The notes below the pieces were generated by a model. It saw only the letters and a list, made by a program, of their open reading frames with translations. It was not told the origin of the DNA and searched no databases. A stretch of 64,000 bases of DNA from NCBI GenBank assembly GCA_030141605.1, contig JAQGDQ010002376.1:232422-296421 (forward strand). Direction: 5' to 3'. The translations under genes and the position numbers were made by a program. Each line of letters starts with the position of its first letter. Positions within the stretch are counted from its first letter, which is position 1. This document shows positions 45,301-57,600 of this stretch, piece after piece. The stretch is from Tubiluchus corallicola. Taxonomy: Eukaryota > Priapulida > Priapulimorpha > Priapulimorphida > Tubiluchidae.

Positions 45301-48300
45301 AGTTCAACAGCAATTCAACTAGATGGCAGAATCAGTGCTCTAAACTTTGGTGTTGACCATAAAATGTGCATAAAATGGCAACAGAACTGACAAGTAAGAG
45401 GAAGCATTATAAGCTAGTGCTCTTACAAATTACCATTTCTGACGCAGCAAAAATTTGTATCAAAACTCAAATTATGTGAATATTAGAATTACTTGTTAAC
45501 CTAAGAAATATGTTAACATGAGAAATGAAAAACAGTTAATTACCTCTTTTGGCAATAAGCTGATAAAATCCCTCTGAAATTGTGGCTCAATAACAGTCAT
45601 GATATGTCGTACCTGTGTTGGCTCACATAATTCTATTAGTTGATCTAACGCTAGCAAGCGCTCAGCATTACTCCATGACTAAAAGTAAATACAAAAAATA
45701 TTTAGCTCTTACAATAAAGAAATCATCACCTTCGTAAAAGAATCAAGAGACTACATTTTTTCAGATTCAGATGACCACAAGCTTTCTCAAACATACAACT
45801 TTATCTACACACAACGATTAACTATGAGCAATTTTTTTCCATTTCTAAATTTGCGATCAGTATGAATCTCAAAGTAAACTGACCTGAAATACTTTTAGCC
45901 ACTCGTTCATCTCCACTGGTGGATTAGATTTGGACGGGATGCGTCGTCGTGGCGTTAATGAGGCAGATGTAGCGCCTGTTGGTAAACCAAAAGCCTGATG
46001 ACGGTCTGCCATCACTCCCTCTTGTGGTGGGTAATGATAACTAGCTGACCTGAAATTTTCGTTTAAAAACGCAGTAATATTGCTGAATTTAAACTGGCAC
46101 TTAGCGGACTCCTACTTTTCTTTAAAATGAAAGGTAGCAATTTTGCTATAAAAATACGTATAAGATACGACTGTACCACACTTACTGGGAATAGAACGGT
46201 GGTAGGCTATCGCTAAATTGGCACATTTTTCTGGTGGAAGAAGAATTCGGTGTTCCAGTTGGGGAATCGCCCGACTTGCGCTTGATCTTGGCAGCACAGT
46301 TCTCTGTGGTAGGCTCATCACGTTCTGACTTTCTTTTTGACTAAAAGAAAATATTTAAAATTAATTTAAACAACCAAAATAAATGAATATTTATGTACAA
46401 ATGTACATAAAATGCAGCGGAAATGGCAAAGTATAATTTTAAACACCTGAAATGAAACTCAAGCAATGACTAATGGAACGTTACCTTGCCAGGTGTCATT
46501 CTGTTTTTTCTAAGTCCTGACAATGCAGTCAAATATTAGCAATCACTTTCATGGAATACGTATAATCTTAAAAGTAATCCAATGACATAAAACCAAAATA
46601 AACAAAAAAAACCAACATTTTTCATTTGTCTACTTTTTAATTAAACCTGTAAATGTAGCACAGAAAACAAAGAAAAGATAAATTTCCAGGAAAGTGTGTA
46701 TTCTTACAAGAAATCAATCAAATATCGTAAAAACACAAACAAAGAAAGTAAGAAATAACTAGAGAGTCATTATGTCTGAGATAACAGCACTACGAATGTC
46801 AGAATTTCTTAAATGCATGAAGCATACTAAATTCAAGAAATAATCATAAAGAAGTCACAGTGCCCTTTGAATCTCAAAAACTTTTATTTTTCCAGAAGCT
46901 TTCATTCCGTCACGGACTACATGTAAAGTGTAAGTATACAATGACATTAAAATAGAGGATACAAAGTTCATTAAGAAGGCTTTATTTCATGATCTATTCT
47001 AGGCCATACAAGTAGCTTCAGGTATGTTTGTCAGCAGTTTCATTTTGATCTTGATTTTTTTTATTAATTAGAAATTGTAATGTTTTTTCTAAATAAGTTT
47101 TTAATACAGCTTCCCAATGATTTTTTTTTCTATTTTAGTTTTTAATACAGCTTCTTAATGAATTTTGTATCCCTTATTTTAATGCCATTGTATACTTACA
47201 CTTTACATGTAGTTTTATCTATAATTTTTATGATTTTTTAAATTGTTGTATCTCTACCAAGCACAAATGCACCAGGGAAAATAATTTTTTTTGAGACTTA
47301 AAGGGCACTTTGTCTTCTTCAAGCTAAATTTAAGAAAGTTCAATGTTGCGTTAAAATTGTAAGACAGGAGTAAAACCAGTTACTGAGTGAGTAGCACGTT
47401 GGATTAAGGAGTCACCACTAGTGAAGGTGGATCCTAGTGAAGGGGCAGGTAGAGCATCATGAGTGATGACCCCAAAAATTATAATTAAAAAAAACTTTTT
47501 CTTTTTCAGGGAAATCTCAGCCTGAAAGCAGTAATTAGCGAGTTAAAAAGAATCATAATGTTTGTAATCAAACTCCAAACTCATAGATAAATTTTAAATG
47601 TCATCAAATTAGTTGGCTCTCAACTCAATAATAGATTTTTACACATTGAAATGTGATAACCCAATGAATAAATAAATACTAATGATGATGATGATGATGA
47701 TGACAACGACGACGACAACAACAACAATAATAGTTGATTAACTGAACAACAAAAGTGTGAAAAAATTGTGAGTCAACCAGGCAATTAGCAAGTTTACTTT
47801 TATTTCAATTGGTTAAATCTTGTGCAAGTAAAATAAGATACGTACAGAAATCCATGCTAAAAATTAATGATAGTTTAATTAATTAGTTATTAATGTGACA
47901 TTCATTAGTTCTTGAGAGTTTTGGTTGCAAATGCTGCAATTAATTAAATTCATGAGCTCTGCTAAAACATTCAAATTTTCTTATTTCTATGATCAAATTG
48001 ATAGAAAAACAGCAAAGCTGTGTTAACGTAATTTGTGATTGATGAGGCAAATTACTGAAACATTGGCGTGTGGTTAAAAATCAGTCATGGTGATTGTTAA
48101 TTTGACATTTTGTCAAGTTTTCAGAAATTTGAAAAAGAGTTCCAAAAAATGCTTTACAAATAAATAGTTTCAGATACTGAGCTTCTATAAATGGCTTTTG
48201 CATGACAAACCTCCCACACAATTTACTTAAAATTTTACTGAATATCATATACAAACAACTAGTGCTTTAGAAAGAGAAAGGAACAGAGCTACAAGATGTC

Positions 48301-51295
48301 CTCTTTCAAAAACATCATACAGTGTGGGTTAAGCAATTGTATAATTCCTTGTCGTTGACTTTTCTCTTGAATATTCTACTAAAAAATATTTTAATGTCCA
48401 ATATAATAATTATTTAAAGCAAACTTATTATTTCTATAGCAGACTTAGTGAAGTATTTGAGACGGGGTAGCAAAAGACAGCGGAGAGCCGTCATTGATTG
48501 TTCAGTACTGCATGGACGTTTATTAGGTACTTTACATAATTTACATACTTTACTCATATACTTGTTCATGCCTTTGTTAATGAGTACAATACTTGTTGGC
48601 ACACACTTTAATTATGTGTAAAACGATAACAATTCCACGATTATGTGTAAAACGTTTTTGCAGGACGTTTGTTTGTCAATTTTAATAACAATATTGCTGC
48701 ACACAGCGCTCACTCGAAAAATTGTGACTACTAACGAGTGTTATTACCACTTACAATGAGCTATTTATTAAGCATAATAATTCCTGTATGCATCATTATA
48801 CATTTTGGTATGCCATTTTGTTATTAGTGTTACGTATCATTGAATGTACATTGCTTTTTGTGACAAATAATAATAAATCTAGAAACAAAGCGGTTTAGCT
48901 TTTACAAAATGCCAATGTATCACCTTAAGAAGCAATTGGTTAAATTAAATTCGGTGTAACTCAAACAGTCTAGAACAGTGTGACAAAAGCTGGCGATAAA
49001 AGCCTGACCTACAGTGCAAAAACAATTACGTGCGTCATCAATTTTACAAATTGTTACACTACTTGACATCAATGACACCTTTGGTAACAGCGTCTCGCCC
49101 AAATTTTCTTACAAAGCGCACGCTACTGAATTCAAGGTGTTATATCAACAATCAACGCACAGTCAAATGGTCGCGAGTTCGAGACACTTGCTGGCTGTTC
49201 TTATATATAGTTTCCCTTTTAGGCTAGCCGGCTTACTGATTGGCATTACAATATCCTGGCGCGTCTATGAGGAAAGGAGGCACCTGAGATGAGCAGTGAA
49301 AGAGCTTATCAGTATGCTAAGACAGGAGCGCCGGCACAGTAAATAAATGAATGGGCCCAATAAATGAAAGAGGCCAGCGATAAAGTAGTAAAAATTGCAC
49401 GAACACGTACGCATGTTTAACACAAAAAACATAATGCCTTATTGTTGCTTAGCAACTATTTTTGTTTTTAATGTTCTTGTTTCACACCGGTATATACTGT
49501 TTTAACACTTCTTATGTAATTTCCTGCTGATAATACCGCTAGAGTGAAAGCTTCTGAAATAATATAATGCTAGAAATGAGAGGTATAAGTTTTGCAAAAA
49601 AAAAATGGCAAAATGGCCATTTTTGGAGGCTTTTCGCCCCCGTTCCTCCCCTATATACCACTGAAATTATATATATGGTCATTGAGACTATAATGGGCAT
49701 TATGTTTTTTATGTTAAAGATGACAAGTCCCATATTTTAAACGTATGGATACTTACCATTCGTAGTATATGGATGTAAATTATAAAAAAAAACTGTAGTA
49801 GTACAGTAGACGCTAAAAACCGTCTAAATTTCAATAGTATGTGTAAGAATAGGACGCAAAAATTTTTTGACATAGTATTCATTTTGTCAACACGTTACAT
49901 CAACGCATGCCTACATGCCTATAATATAACAGCAGCACATTACTTGAAGTTTTCCAAACGCTAGACGGATATGGGTAACACAAAATTAACAGACATTACG
50001 TCGTCGTCGATAATGGTAGAGACACTGAACAGTAATGAATGAATCTCTATTATTAACTCCCTACATAGGCAGATTTTGATGAAAACAAAAAAAGGAAGCA
50101 ATTCCTTAGATGGATCAAAAGTGAAGCCAAAAAAAATATTAGCGAATAAAGAAAAGGCACAGTATAAATAGAAATACATGTGTGTCGAAAAAAACTTCAT
50201 AAAGTAAACAAGAGCTATGAATTACAATCGTCATAATCACTGGCTATTTAATTGACACGTTTTTCCTCATGAAGTGCACAAAGGAGTTGCAGAAGACTAG
50301 TAACCAAAAAGGCTAAAAAATGGGCTAGTAATGTAAGAACAACTGACAGAGAAAAACAGCGAAAAAAAGATAATATGGGACACAAGGGGGAAGGATAGAA
50401 CATATTGTCATCATCGCTATCGTCATCGTCATGGTCACCATCATCATCATCGCATTGCCTCAACTTGTATTTTTATGATATTATACAATACATTGAATAC
50501 CATCACTACTATACAAAACTACTAATGTACAACCCCAGTACAAGTATGGTTAGATTTGCTTTTGTGAACAACTGATTTAAAGCAACAAACAATTTAAAAG
50601 CAGCAAAGTAAGAGAAGTAAGTGAGTTTACTTTATGTCAATTTACATTACATACGAATATGAGTATTAGCTTATAATGTATAAAGAAAATCTACTTAATA
50701 AGAGGTTGTTCCGTAAAGTTAAACAGATATTTCATATTACAAAAGTGAAGATACATGGGATCATTACCAACAATATCTCTTGCTTCTTCATTTGAAAATG
50801 TGAACATCTTTACTCTCTTTATAATAATTACACAAGTCGAAGGACGGAGAAGCACTGATTAGTTTCACTGTTAAATCAATATTCATTAAATGATAAATAA
50901 ACAACACATGCCATGATGCCCGTACATCTTTATTGAACTGCACAGCAATTTGTAACTGATAAATCAATTTTTTGTAAAAAAAAACCTTGCCGCTATTTAG
51001 GAAGATTTACCGCTATTCCGTCTTTCTTGATAACTGAGGAGGACAGACCAAGAAAAAGAGAAAGAGAAACGGAAAAGAGCCAGAGAATGAAAAAGACACA
51101 GAAATAGGATCGCGAGAGAGAGAAAGAGACAGATCGTCGTTTGCTCCGAGTGTGTTCGGAATCAGACCAGCCGCCAATCAATACTTAATCAAAGGCCAAA
51201 AACAACAGTGCAATGTGATTAATCAACCTTACCTTGGGAGTAAAAATCAGCGTGACACGAGGTTTGCAAGATGGAGCATCATCCAGTACCCACAT
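39335..51295 (-). CDS. FBXW7: F-box/WD40 protein FBXW7 (SCF ubiquitin ligase receptor), 12 exons, 593 aa
   Basis: FBXW7 (Fbw7, Sel-10, Archipelago) recruits phosphodegron substrates to an SCF ubiquitin ligase. Minus-strand exons: 51295-51233 (inferred first exon), 46340-46186, 46049-45884, 45678-45544, 44407-44256, 43460-43352, 42950-42837, 42583-42402, 42011-41786, 41238-41028, 40548-40377, 39431-39335; all phases agree. Domains in order are a basic Ser-rich N-terminus, the dimerisation segment ([20 protein letters not shown]), the F-box ([20 protein letters not shown]), the linker ([20 protein letters not shown]) and eight WD40 blades. The three degron-binding arginines matching human Arg465, Arg479 and Arg505 are present (codons 42427-42425, 41995-41993, 41917-41915). 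The C-terminus is [11 protein letters not shown]. Exons 2-12 are secure. The first exon ([14 protein letters not shown]...) rests on an ATG, an open frame, a good donor (AAG|GTAAGG), matching phase and an upstream TATA box. Confidence 0.95.
42154..42350. mobile_element. MITE with Tc1/mariner-pogo-like termini in an FBXW7 intron
   Basis: The ends are inverted repeats: TAGTCAAACCTC at 42154-42165 and GAGGTTTGACTG at 42339-42350, the latter followed by TA. Internal AACGTTATAGCGAG near the left end and an 18-bp perfect hairpin at 42296-42336 (loop CGTTA) also fit a small non-autonomous DNA transposon of about 197 bp. The CAGTNNAACCTC start and TA target are typical of pogo/Tc1-mariner-type MITEs. 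The left TA is not intact (AA or shifted by one). Confidence 0.7.
44920..45275. mobile_element. Non-autonomous hAT transposon (356 bp) with perfect 8-bp target duplication
   Basis: The element starts CAGTGGTTCTTAACCTGG and ends CAAGGTTAAGAACCACTG, giving imperfect terminal inverted repeats of at least 15 bp. It is flanked on both sides by the identical 8-mer GCTTAGAG (44912-44919 and 45276-45283). CAGTG ends and 8-bp duplications define hAT elements. Internal GGGGTTCGGT blocks near both ends are subterminal repeats. No transposase frame is present. It lies in the FBXW7 intron between exons 45544 and 44407. Confidence 0.9.
46485..46509 (-). other. Possible alternative first exon or micro-exon of FBXW7
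   Basis: The minus strand has CTTAG|AAAAAACAGAATGACACC...AAG|GTAACG. An ATG at 46499 followed by four codons (MTPGK) ends in phase 0, which fits the next exon at 46340. It could be an alternative translation start, as vertebrate FBXW7 uses alternative first exons, or it could be chance. As an internal exon it would not be in phase with the exon at 51233. Confidence 0.25.
46848..47320. mobile_element. MITE with long inverted arms (about 473 bp) in the proposed FBXW7 intron 1
   Basis: The left arm (about 46848-46988) and right arm (about 47143-47320) are inverted copies. A stretch of about 70 bases around CTACATGTAAAGTGTAAGTA (left) and its reverse complement (right) matches with only a few differences. 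The outer ends share AGTGCCCTTT(G/A)A(A/G)TCTCAAAAA. Inside, GTTTTTAATACAGCTTC occurs twice in direct orientation (about 47096 and 47140). This is a long-TIR or foldback-type non-autonomous element. The target duplication is not certain, so the superfamily is left open. Confidence 0.65.
47321..51232. other. Proposed FBXW7 intron 1, left part
   Basis: AT-rich sequence with no supportable exon. Small features are a GAT/GAC trinucleotide run (about 47684-47715), a TCATCATCG-type run (about 50407-50451), and a direct repeat of ATTATGTGTAAAACG at about 48612 and 48641. Confidence 0.4.
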
Positions 51296-51432
51296 TCTCT
51301 CCCGACCACCGCTCCACAGCTTCTGGCCGTGACTTTTCACAAACCAGTATAATTTTGACGCTCTTGATGAAATTATAGTGCTAGAAATTAGTTTTCAGTC
51401 TGAATGTGTGCCATTCATGGCAAGACAAAACG

Positions 51433-51440
51433 CCTTTATA
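51433..51440 (-). promoter_or_regulatory. Proposed FBXW7 core promoter (TATA box)
   Basis: CCTTTATA on the plus strand reads TATAAAGG on the minus strand. It lies 138 bases upstream of the proposed first-exon ATG. A GC-rich block (about 51466-51520) lies just upstream of it and contrasts with the AT-rich background. Together they look like a TATA-type promoter firing on the minus strand. Confidence 0.45.
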
Positions 51441-51524
51441 CTGGTGTGACTGAGACAGGACTGTTATTCCGCTGCGGGCGTTTGCATTGCGCCCGGGGGG
51501 TGGAGGGGCGCAGCGCACCCACTT

Positions 51525-54500
51525 GCATGTAAAGGGTAATAGCACGGCCCGTAATGACGCCCACATAATGCTAGCATGTGCAACGGGCTAGTACCTGACG
51601 GCAAAGTAGGGACACTGTGAGCATTCACATACACTAAGTGCAGGCATACAAATACAAATAACACGCAATTGCTAGAAATTATTCAACTGCAGCACCTAAT
51701 TACTGGGATTCTTGCTTTGAATGCTTTTAATGTGAAACATTTCTAAGTTCCAACATGCTAGAAGCTTTAAGTCTGAAAGTCGCTTCAGCAAATTTTCTTG
51801 AATAAACTGAGCAGGTGAACGTACATCAGTATGCAAGCTTCAGGGATATTAAAAATAAAAAATCTATCTATCTAACCAATGAAAAGTCACAATAGGATCG
51901 ACCAGAGAGCAGCTAGTCCAAGGTCTGTACTAAAAGGCGGCAGGCAAACTAACGTCTATCAAATACCAAAAAGAAAGAAATCTGTTAATAAAAATTAAAG
52001 ACAATTTCCATTTTCCAATCACCCGAATACTTATTAAGAATAACGACTGGGCTGCTTCAAGGAGATAGCCTGCCCCACCCCGCCTCAAGGATAATAAGCA
52101 GAACTTGTGTAATCAGTGCTAAACTGTGCAGCGTCTATCTTCATCTAGTAAATCTGGCACTAAAGACATATTGAGAACAACTCAGCAAAGTTTTTCTCCT
52201 ATCAAGATGTTCCACGCCAGTAAGATGCGCTCAAGGCCGCTCTGCGCCGACAAGGCAAGCTGTGTTTCTCGACCACAGCCAGGGCACTTAATTGCCTGTA
52301 TAATATGCTGTAATACAATAAAAACTGTCATAATAACACAAAGCAGCGTTTTCGCATACAATACTCGCTTGTTTTGAGCGCCGTTTTTATGCAAAGTAAA
52401 CAGTTTAATGCAGAGAACGGCCGCCTGATCAGATGTCAATCACTCACGCACGCATATGCGTGAGAAAACTCTCAGCGGACTGTGCGCTTGTGAGCATTGA
52501 GCACGCAGTAAATGAAAATCATTCTCAGCATGCGTGCACGGTCAAATTGCAAATTGAAAAACCGTTCACACTAGTAACCAATCTTCATTAAAGCTAACAT
52601 TAATCGATTTATTAATTAATTAATTAACTGTGCGCGATAAGTTGACTAACACATCTTGCCTGCGTGGCATTAATTGAACTATATATATTACGTAATAAAT
52701 ATATGCATTACTAAGTTATAATTACTGTTGTCACCATAAACTAGTACCAATAATATAAAAGTTATGTGTGACTAGTGCAAACGTGATTGAAAGCAAACAA
52801 AGACAACGACAACAACAAACATTAGCCAGTGCATGGACATTAAGAGAGATCGTATCTTAGAGCCAACTGTTAATTTTTTAGTTTTTTAATAGGCTAGCTA
52901 TTAGACATTTATAGCTTATTATGATTAGACAAACGATTATGATTAACAATTGTTTAAAATGACATTATATTTAACAAATTCGTATAATTGAAATTATTAA
53001 TTACATGCATACAGTATCCCGAACATGTAAGAGCTGCGACTAAGTTTTTTTTCACTGCTAGTTCCAATTGTCTGATAAAACAACAATTATTTTTAATTAA
53101 TAGCCTTGAGTAACAACATAAAAGTAAAATACCGATTAAAAATTAATTAGCAAATTTAGTTTATTTGAATAATGAAAATGTGATTACTTCATATTGGAAA
53201 CCAAATATCTGTATGAAAAGTAGCAACTGAAAACAACAGCCTGGACAACTTCACTTAAAGATTCGCAAAATAAAATTAAACTACCGACGATAATGCTCAC
53301 TCATTCAATGTCAAGTTTTCAAAAAAAAGAACAACAATAACAACGTCTTTATAAATTATTCACTTACAATGTCAATGACAGCTTGGATTGTAACCAACAC
53401 TGAACATACAAAAAACATCACAACTACGCAACGCGTCGGACATTTTAGTTACATACGTAATTTTGACAAGAGGCAGCAGGTCTGCTTGCAGAAAAAGTGA
53501 AATTAGGTAAGGGGGTCATGCAACTCAACACGCCTTTATGGGTATTTGTCGATAACCGCGAACAATCAAAACGCAGGCAGTTGTCATTCACAAAATCAAT
53601 TCCTATATCAATAGGATCTGATCACAGCAAACTGTAATCTGCTAAATTTCGTGGATGAATAAAAAGTACAACGCATTAGTTAGGGCAGAATGTTCGTAAC
53701 AGTTTGCAAGTTACGTGTATTGTTATTTAATGCAACAAATCAAGCACTCATTTAATCAATTAGTGAATAATCAATTCTAATCACTAACAGCTGTCATTCC
53801 TGGCTACCATAAATTTGTATATTTAAAAAACTGTATTCGCTTTCACAGATTTATAAGATTATTAGATCCACATAATTACATACATTTGAACAACAATGAT
53901 ACTGTATAATTAAATCAGAGCTTTAAAAAGCAAGTATGTAAGTGAGGTACTTGAGAAGTAAACATACTTGTGTAAAGCATTGTGGATATGTGAAGAAAGG
54001 AAGAAAAAGTATGAAAAAACATTGAAAGCATAGGCAAGAAAGCAGATGAAGATAGATAGAGAGACACACAGAGTTAAAAACAGTACTGTGAGTTAAAAAC
54101 AGTACTGTGAGTTAAAAACAGTATTGTGAAACTCTACCTATTTACATTGTTTATGTATTTTGACATAGTATATTACTAATTCATTAGCATTTAAAAATTT
54201 ATTCAATTTTTTTTTTGTATATTGTGCGAGTGTGTTATAATAAGGCTAACGTTGCATACTTTTCTGCACTAGTTCACTAACGTGACTGTATTGTTTGTGC
54301 TAAACATATACGAATAAATGGTAAATAAAAACATGTATACACAATCAATGTGCTAACATCAGTTCAACAAAACATAAGATTCACATACAAGATCACTAGA
54401 CATTAAAAAAATTGTGATCATGCAAGATAAACAAGCAACCGAATGCTTCAAAGTTTGAAAATGGTATTTTATTATGAAAAAACTTTAGCAAATTTTGAAT

Positions 54501-57480
54501 TAAAAAAGTACCAAAAACTAATATATGTTAGTACATATACACATTTTAATATATCACATCCATTGCAGGGCTTATGAACTCAAGAATGGCATAGTTAAAT
54601 ATATATCCAACATGGTTTTGGAAATGTTAAAAAATGAACTCTGACATATCATAATCTAGCACAAAACATTTTAACCTCTGCATTAAGCGGGGTTAAATAT
54701 TTCTAGATTTTAGCTCGAGGGCAAAACCCAATTACCTGACAAAGGCACACGTGCTTTGTGTACAACTTGTGTCACTTTCTCCTAAAGCTGAGCAAAAGTC
54801 TCATACTTATCAATTTTGTAATGTTCACGAATAAAATAATCAGAATAATTTAAATTCTTCTTAAAAATGAAATTTCTGCTATTTTTGCAAGTAGAAAAAA
54901 TATTGTTGTGTCAGGTGGTGCAAAAAAGTGCGAATTTTTGATTACAATATTATCGTAAGAAAATAACATAGCACAGCATGTTTGCAGCACAACAAATGTG
55001 AAAAGCAATACGAAACTATGTATGTCTCGCGGTAATCACAAAAACATACAAACGCACAGTTCTCATAAAGACATTTAGACTGAGGATAGCAAAGTGACCA
55101 AAGGCCACCAGTTTATTCTGCCTTGAGCACCAAACAGGCCGAAACAGCCCATGTTAAATACCAAAATTAATATACTGTGCATTCACTGCACTGTTAACAT
55201 AAGCATTTTTTTAAACAAAAGCAAATTTATATAGCACATTTTAACAAAAGAGTGAAATAGTGATTATAAACACGTGATAAATATTCCGACTAAAATTATG
55301 CACCTTCAAAAATGGGGGAGATGAAATTGGTGAACGTGAAATTCAATGTCCTTGTATGTGGCACAACTAAATACATGTGGACATATAAGACACTAACAGT
55401 AGTATAGCTAATAGGGGAGTAAGGGGAACCACTGCTTCCCCAAGCACATATTTCAAAATTGGAGCCTTTTGAAATTTTTTAACTATTTAGTTCTCTTGTG
55501 CGATAAAAGTTGAATCTTTTTTTTTACATGTAAAATCAAAGTAATTAAATAACACACATTTTAGTATATTTTGAGATTTATGAGCTTACTATAAAACTTT
55601 TCATTGTGTTTTAATTTTAAATATAACACAATAGTTATGTACTTTAGAACTACATTTTCCTCATGTTTTGATTTTAAATACAAACCAAAAATGTATAATT
55701 AATGCGTTAAAAAATGTTTGGTAAATGTGACGGTGCCTTTTTTATGTGCTTGCTACTTCTAATTCTATGACCTGGCTACGCTCTTGAACACTAGTATGTA
55801 GTCAAAATGTTTGGAAATCATTATAAAGCTCTTTTTAGATGACTGATGTAATTTACACGGCTGCTGGGTACAAGACTTGGTGTGATCTAGGGCTGTTAAA
55901 CGATAGAGTAGTGTAAAGCCCGGAAACAAAACAACTAAGTTCTGCAACAACTAAGTTCTGATAAGCTTGTTTTACTTCTCCAAAATCCAAATTTTTGACA
56001 CCTTCACTGAATATGGTGATTCCTGAGAAGTGGGTAGAACTAGTTCCTGATTTTTCATTCACAGTTTAACTATCCAGTTTCAGCGAGTCATACAATGAGC
56101 AAATACTTGCATATGAAAAAACGAAATTAGTTAGGGTACAGACCTTTACAATTTTCATAAATACTCACAAACTTGCAGCTACAGTTAACAACTTTATGCC
56201 ACTTAATGACAATTTGCAATCTTAACACTTCTACAGTAAATGATGAACAGCATGGCCAAGCATCTTAACAACGTACCAACATAAGGCATTAAACAAATGT
56301 TTGGTCATGGTGAACATTCATGTATAATGTTGGAACAGTTGACCTCAATCACTTATGCATACCTCTGATCTCATGTATTCATTTACCTGAGCATTGTCTC
56401 GACAACGACTAGGAAAGCAACGTGGATGGAAATTGATCACATTAACTGCTACATGTGCGGCAAATAAACATATCAATTTAGTTAGGTGAATAACTTCCCT
56501 AAGTTCTAAAATCTTTGTTTTACAAATGTATAATGAGTTGCTACTATATCTTAATTAAATACTGATAACTTGTGTATCTTTAAAGATGAGAGAAGGTGAC
56601 AACACATCACATCATTATCAGCTTGAAAAACATCCAACTACTGTTGAATGTTATGTCATTCAAATAAAGTTCAGTTGGCTAGCTTATCGTTTTTGAACAG
56701 TTATTTACTGCCTTTATAAGCATCAAAAACACAAAAGTTAAAACTTGAAAGCTAACTAAATCCGTGCATGTGCATGTCCTAGACTTCAGCACAATTTATC
56801 AAAAAATACCTGTTATGGTAAACTTCATAGACTGGGAATATGGCCTTCAATTGCCAACAGTATGTTAACTGATTCTACATGTACATTCTCATTCTTACTT
56901 ATACAGTGCTTTTCTATAGTGCTCAGATATAATCATCTGTCAGTAGCCTGTGTCACACCTCGTTACCAATCCTAACCTCACAGCCCATATTTTCCATGTA
57001 TTCTGCCATACTTCACTTGGCTTTTCAACAACATTATTTCTAGGTTATCTCATTCATCGGTGGGATGTGGTTATGTCTGTGAGTTCAGTAAACAATACCA
57101 CATACGATCCTTTCATTTTTTACACACTTCACCACACTGCAAGTCATAATCGCAAGCGCTCACTTACCAACACGTGTACTCAAGAAACAATGGTTGTGGT
57201 AGGACGAAAACCTAGCTCATTATCACAGGTAACTCTCTAAGACAAGCCATCATCAACAGTAGGGACATCCGAGTGATGACGTACATCTTCTATGAGGTAT
57301 ATCCAGCCACAACCAATAAGATGCATAAAACTTACACAAGTATTGAACCCAGACAGTCAAGAAATATTCACAAGTGACCACTTGGCTATGCAGCTTGCCC
57401 CAAAATACAGTGCATTAGTTTGAATGCACAACAAGATGTAATCATCTACATGTATTAGATCAATTTTCCATATTTTTATA
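51525..57480. other. Large region between the FBXW7 promoter and the 57.5-61.8 kb gene
   Basis: No secure exon. It should contain the 3' end of the upstream minus-strand gene. One candidate is a 119-base stretch at 56505-56387, with TTTTAG at its start and CAG|GTAAAT at its end. It is open in the phase that would follow the distal duplicated donor at 57522, but it is unproven. A perfect palindrome CACGCATATGCGTG lies near 52449-52462. Confidence 0.4.
54072..54128. repeat. Three tandem copies of a 19-base unit
   Basis: AGTTAAAAACAGTACTGTG is repeated three times head to tail, with one substitution in the third copy. It is a young minisatellite-like triplication in intergenic DNA. Confidence 0.95.
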
Positions 57481-57491
57481 CGCTTATTTCA

Positions 57492-57600
57492 GTGCAGAAA
57501 GCAAACAACAAAATCTCTTACCAATTTGCGCTGCCTGATTATCTTGGTGCAGAAAGCAAACAACAAAATCACTTACCAATTTGCGCTGCCTGATTTTTTC
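57492..57600. repeat. 55-bp tandem duplication spanning an exon end and its splice donor
   Basis: GTGCAGAAAGCAAACAACAAAATC...CTTACCAATTTGCGCTGCCTGATT occurs twice (from 57492 and from 57547), with only a few differences. On the minus strand each copy carries CGCAAATTG|GTAAG, so the exon has two nearly identical donors (exon ends 57577 and 57522). Confidence 0.9.

Noticed and set aside
55853-56062. 69-codon minus-strand frame with an acceptor-like CTTCTCAG
   Set aside because: No clear donor or phase link to neighbouring candidate exons; it contains a local tandem duplication (ACAACTAAGTTCTG) that looks non-coding.
46186-57577. Joining the acidic 57.6-61.8 kb exons to FBXW7 as its N-terminus
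   Set aside because: The phases allow it, and vertebrate FBXW7-alpha has an acidic N-terminus. However, the PGIG and Cys-rich exons are foreign to FBXW7, and a nearer TATA-linked first exon exists at 51.2 kb.
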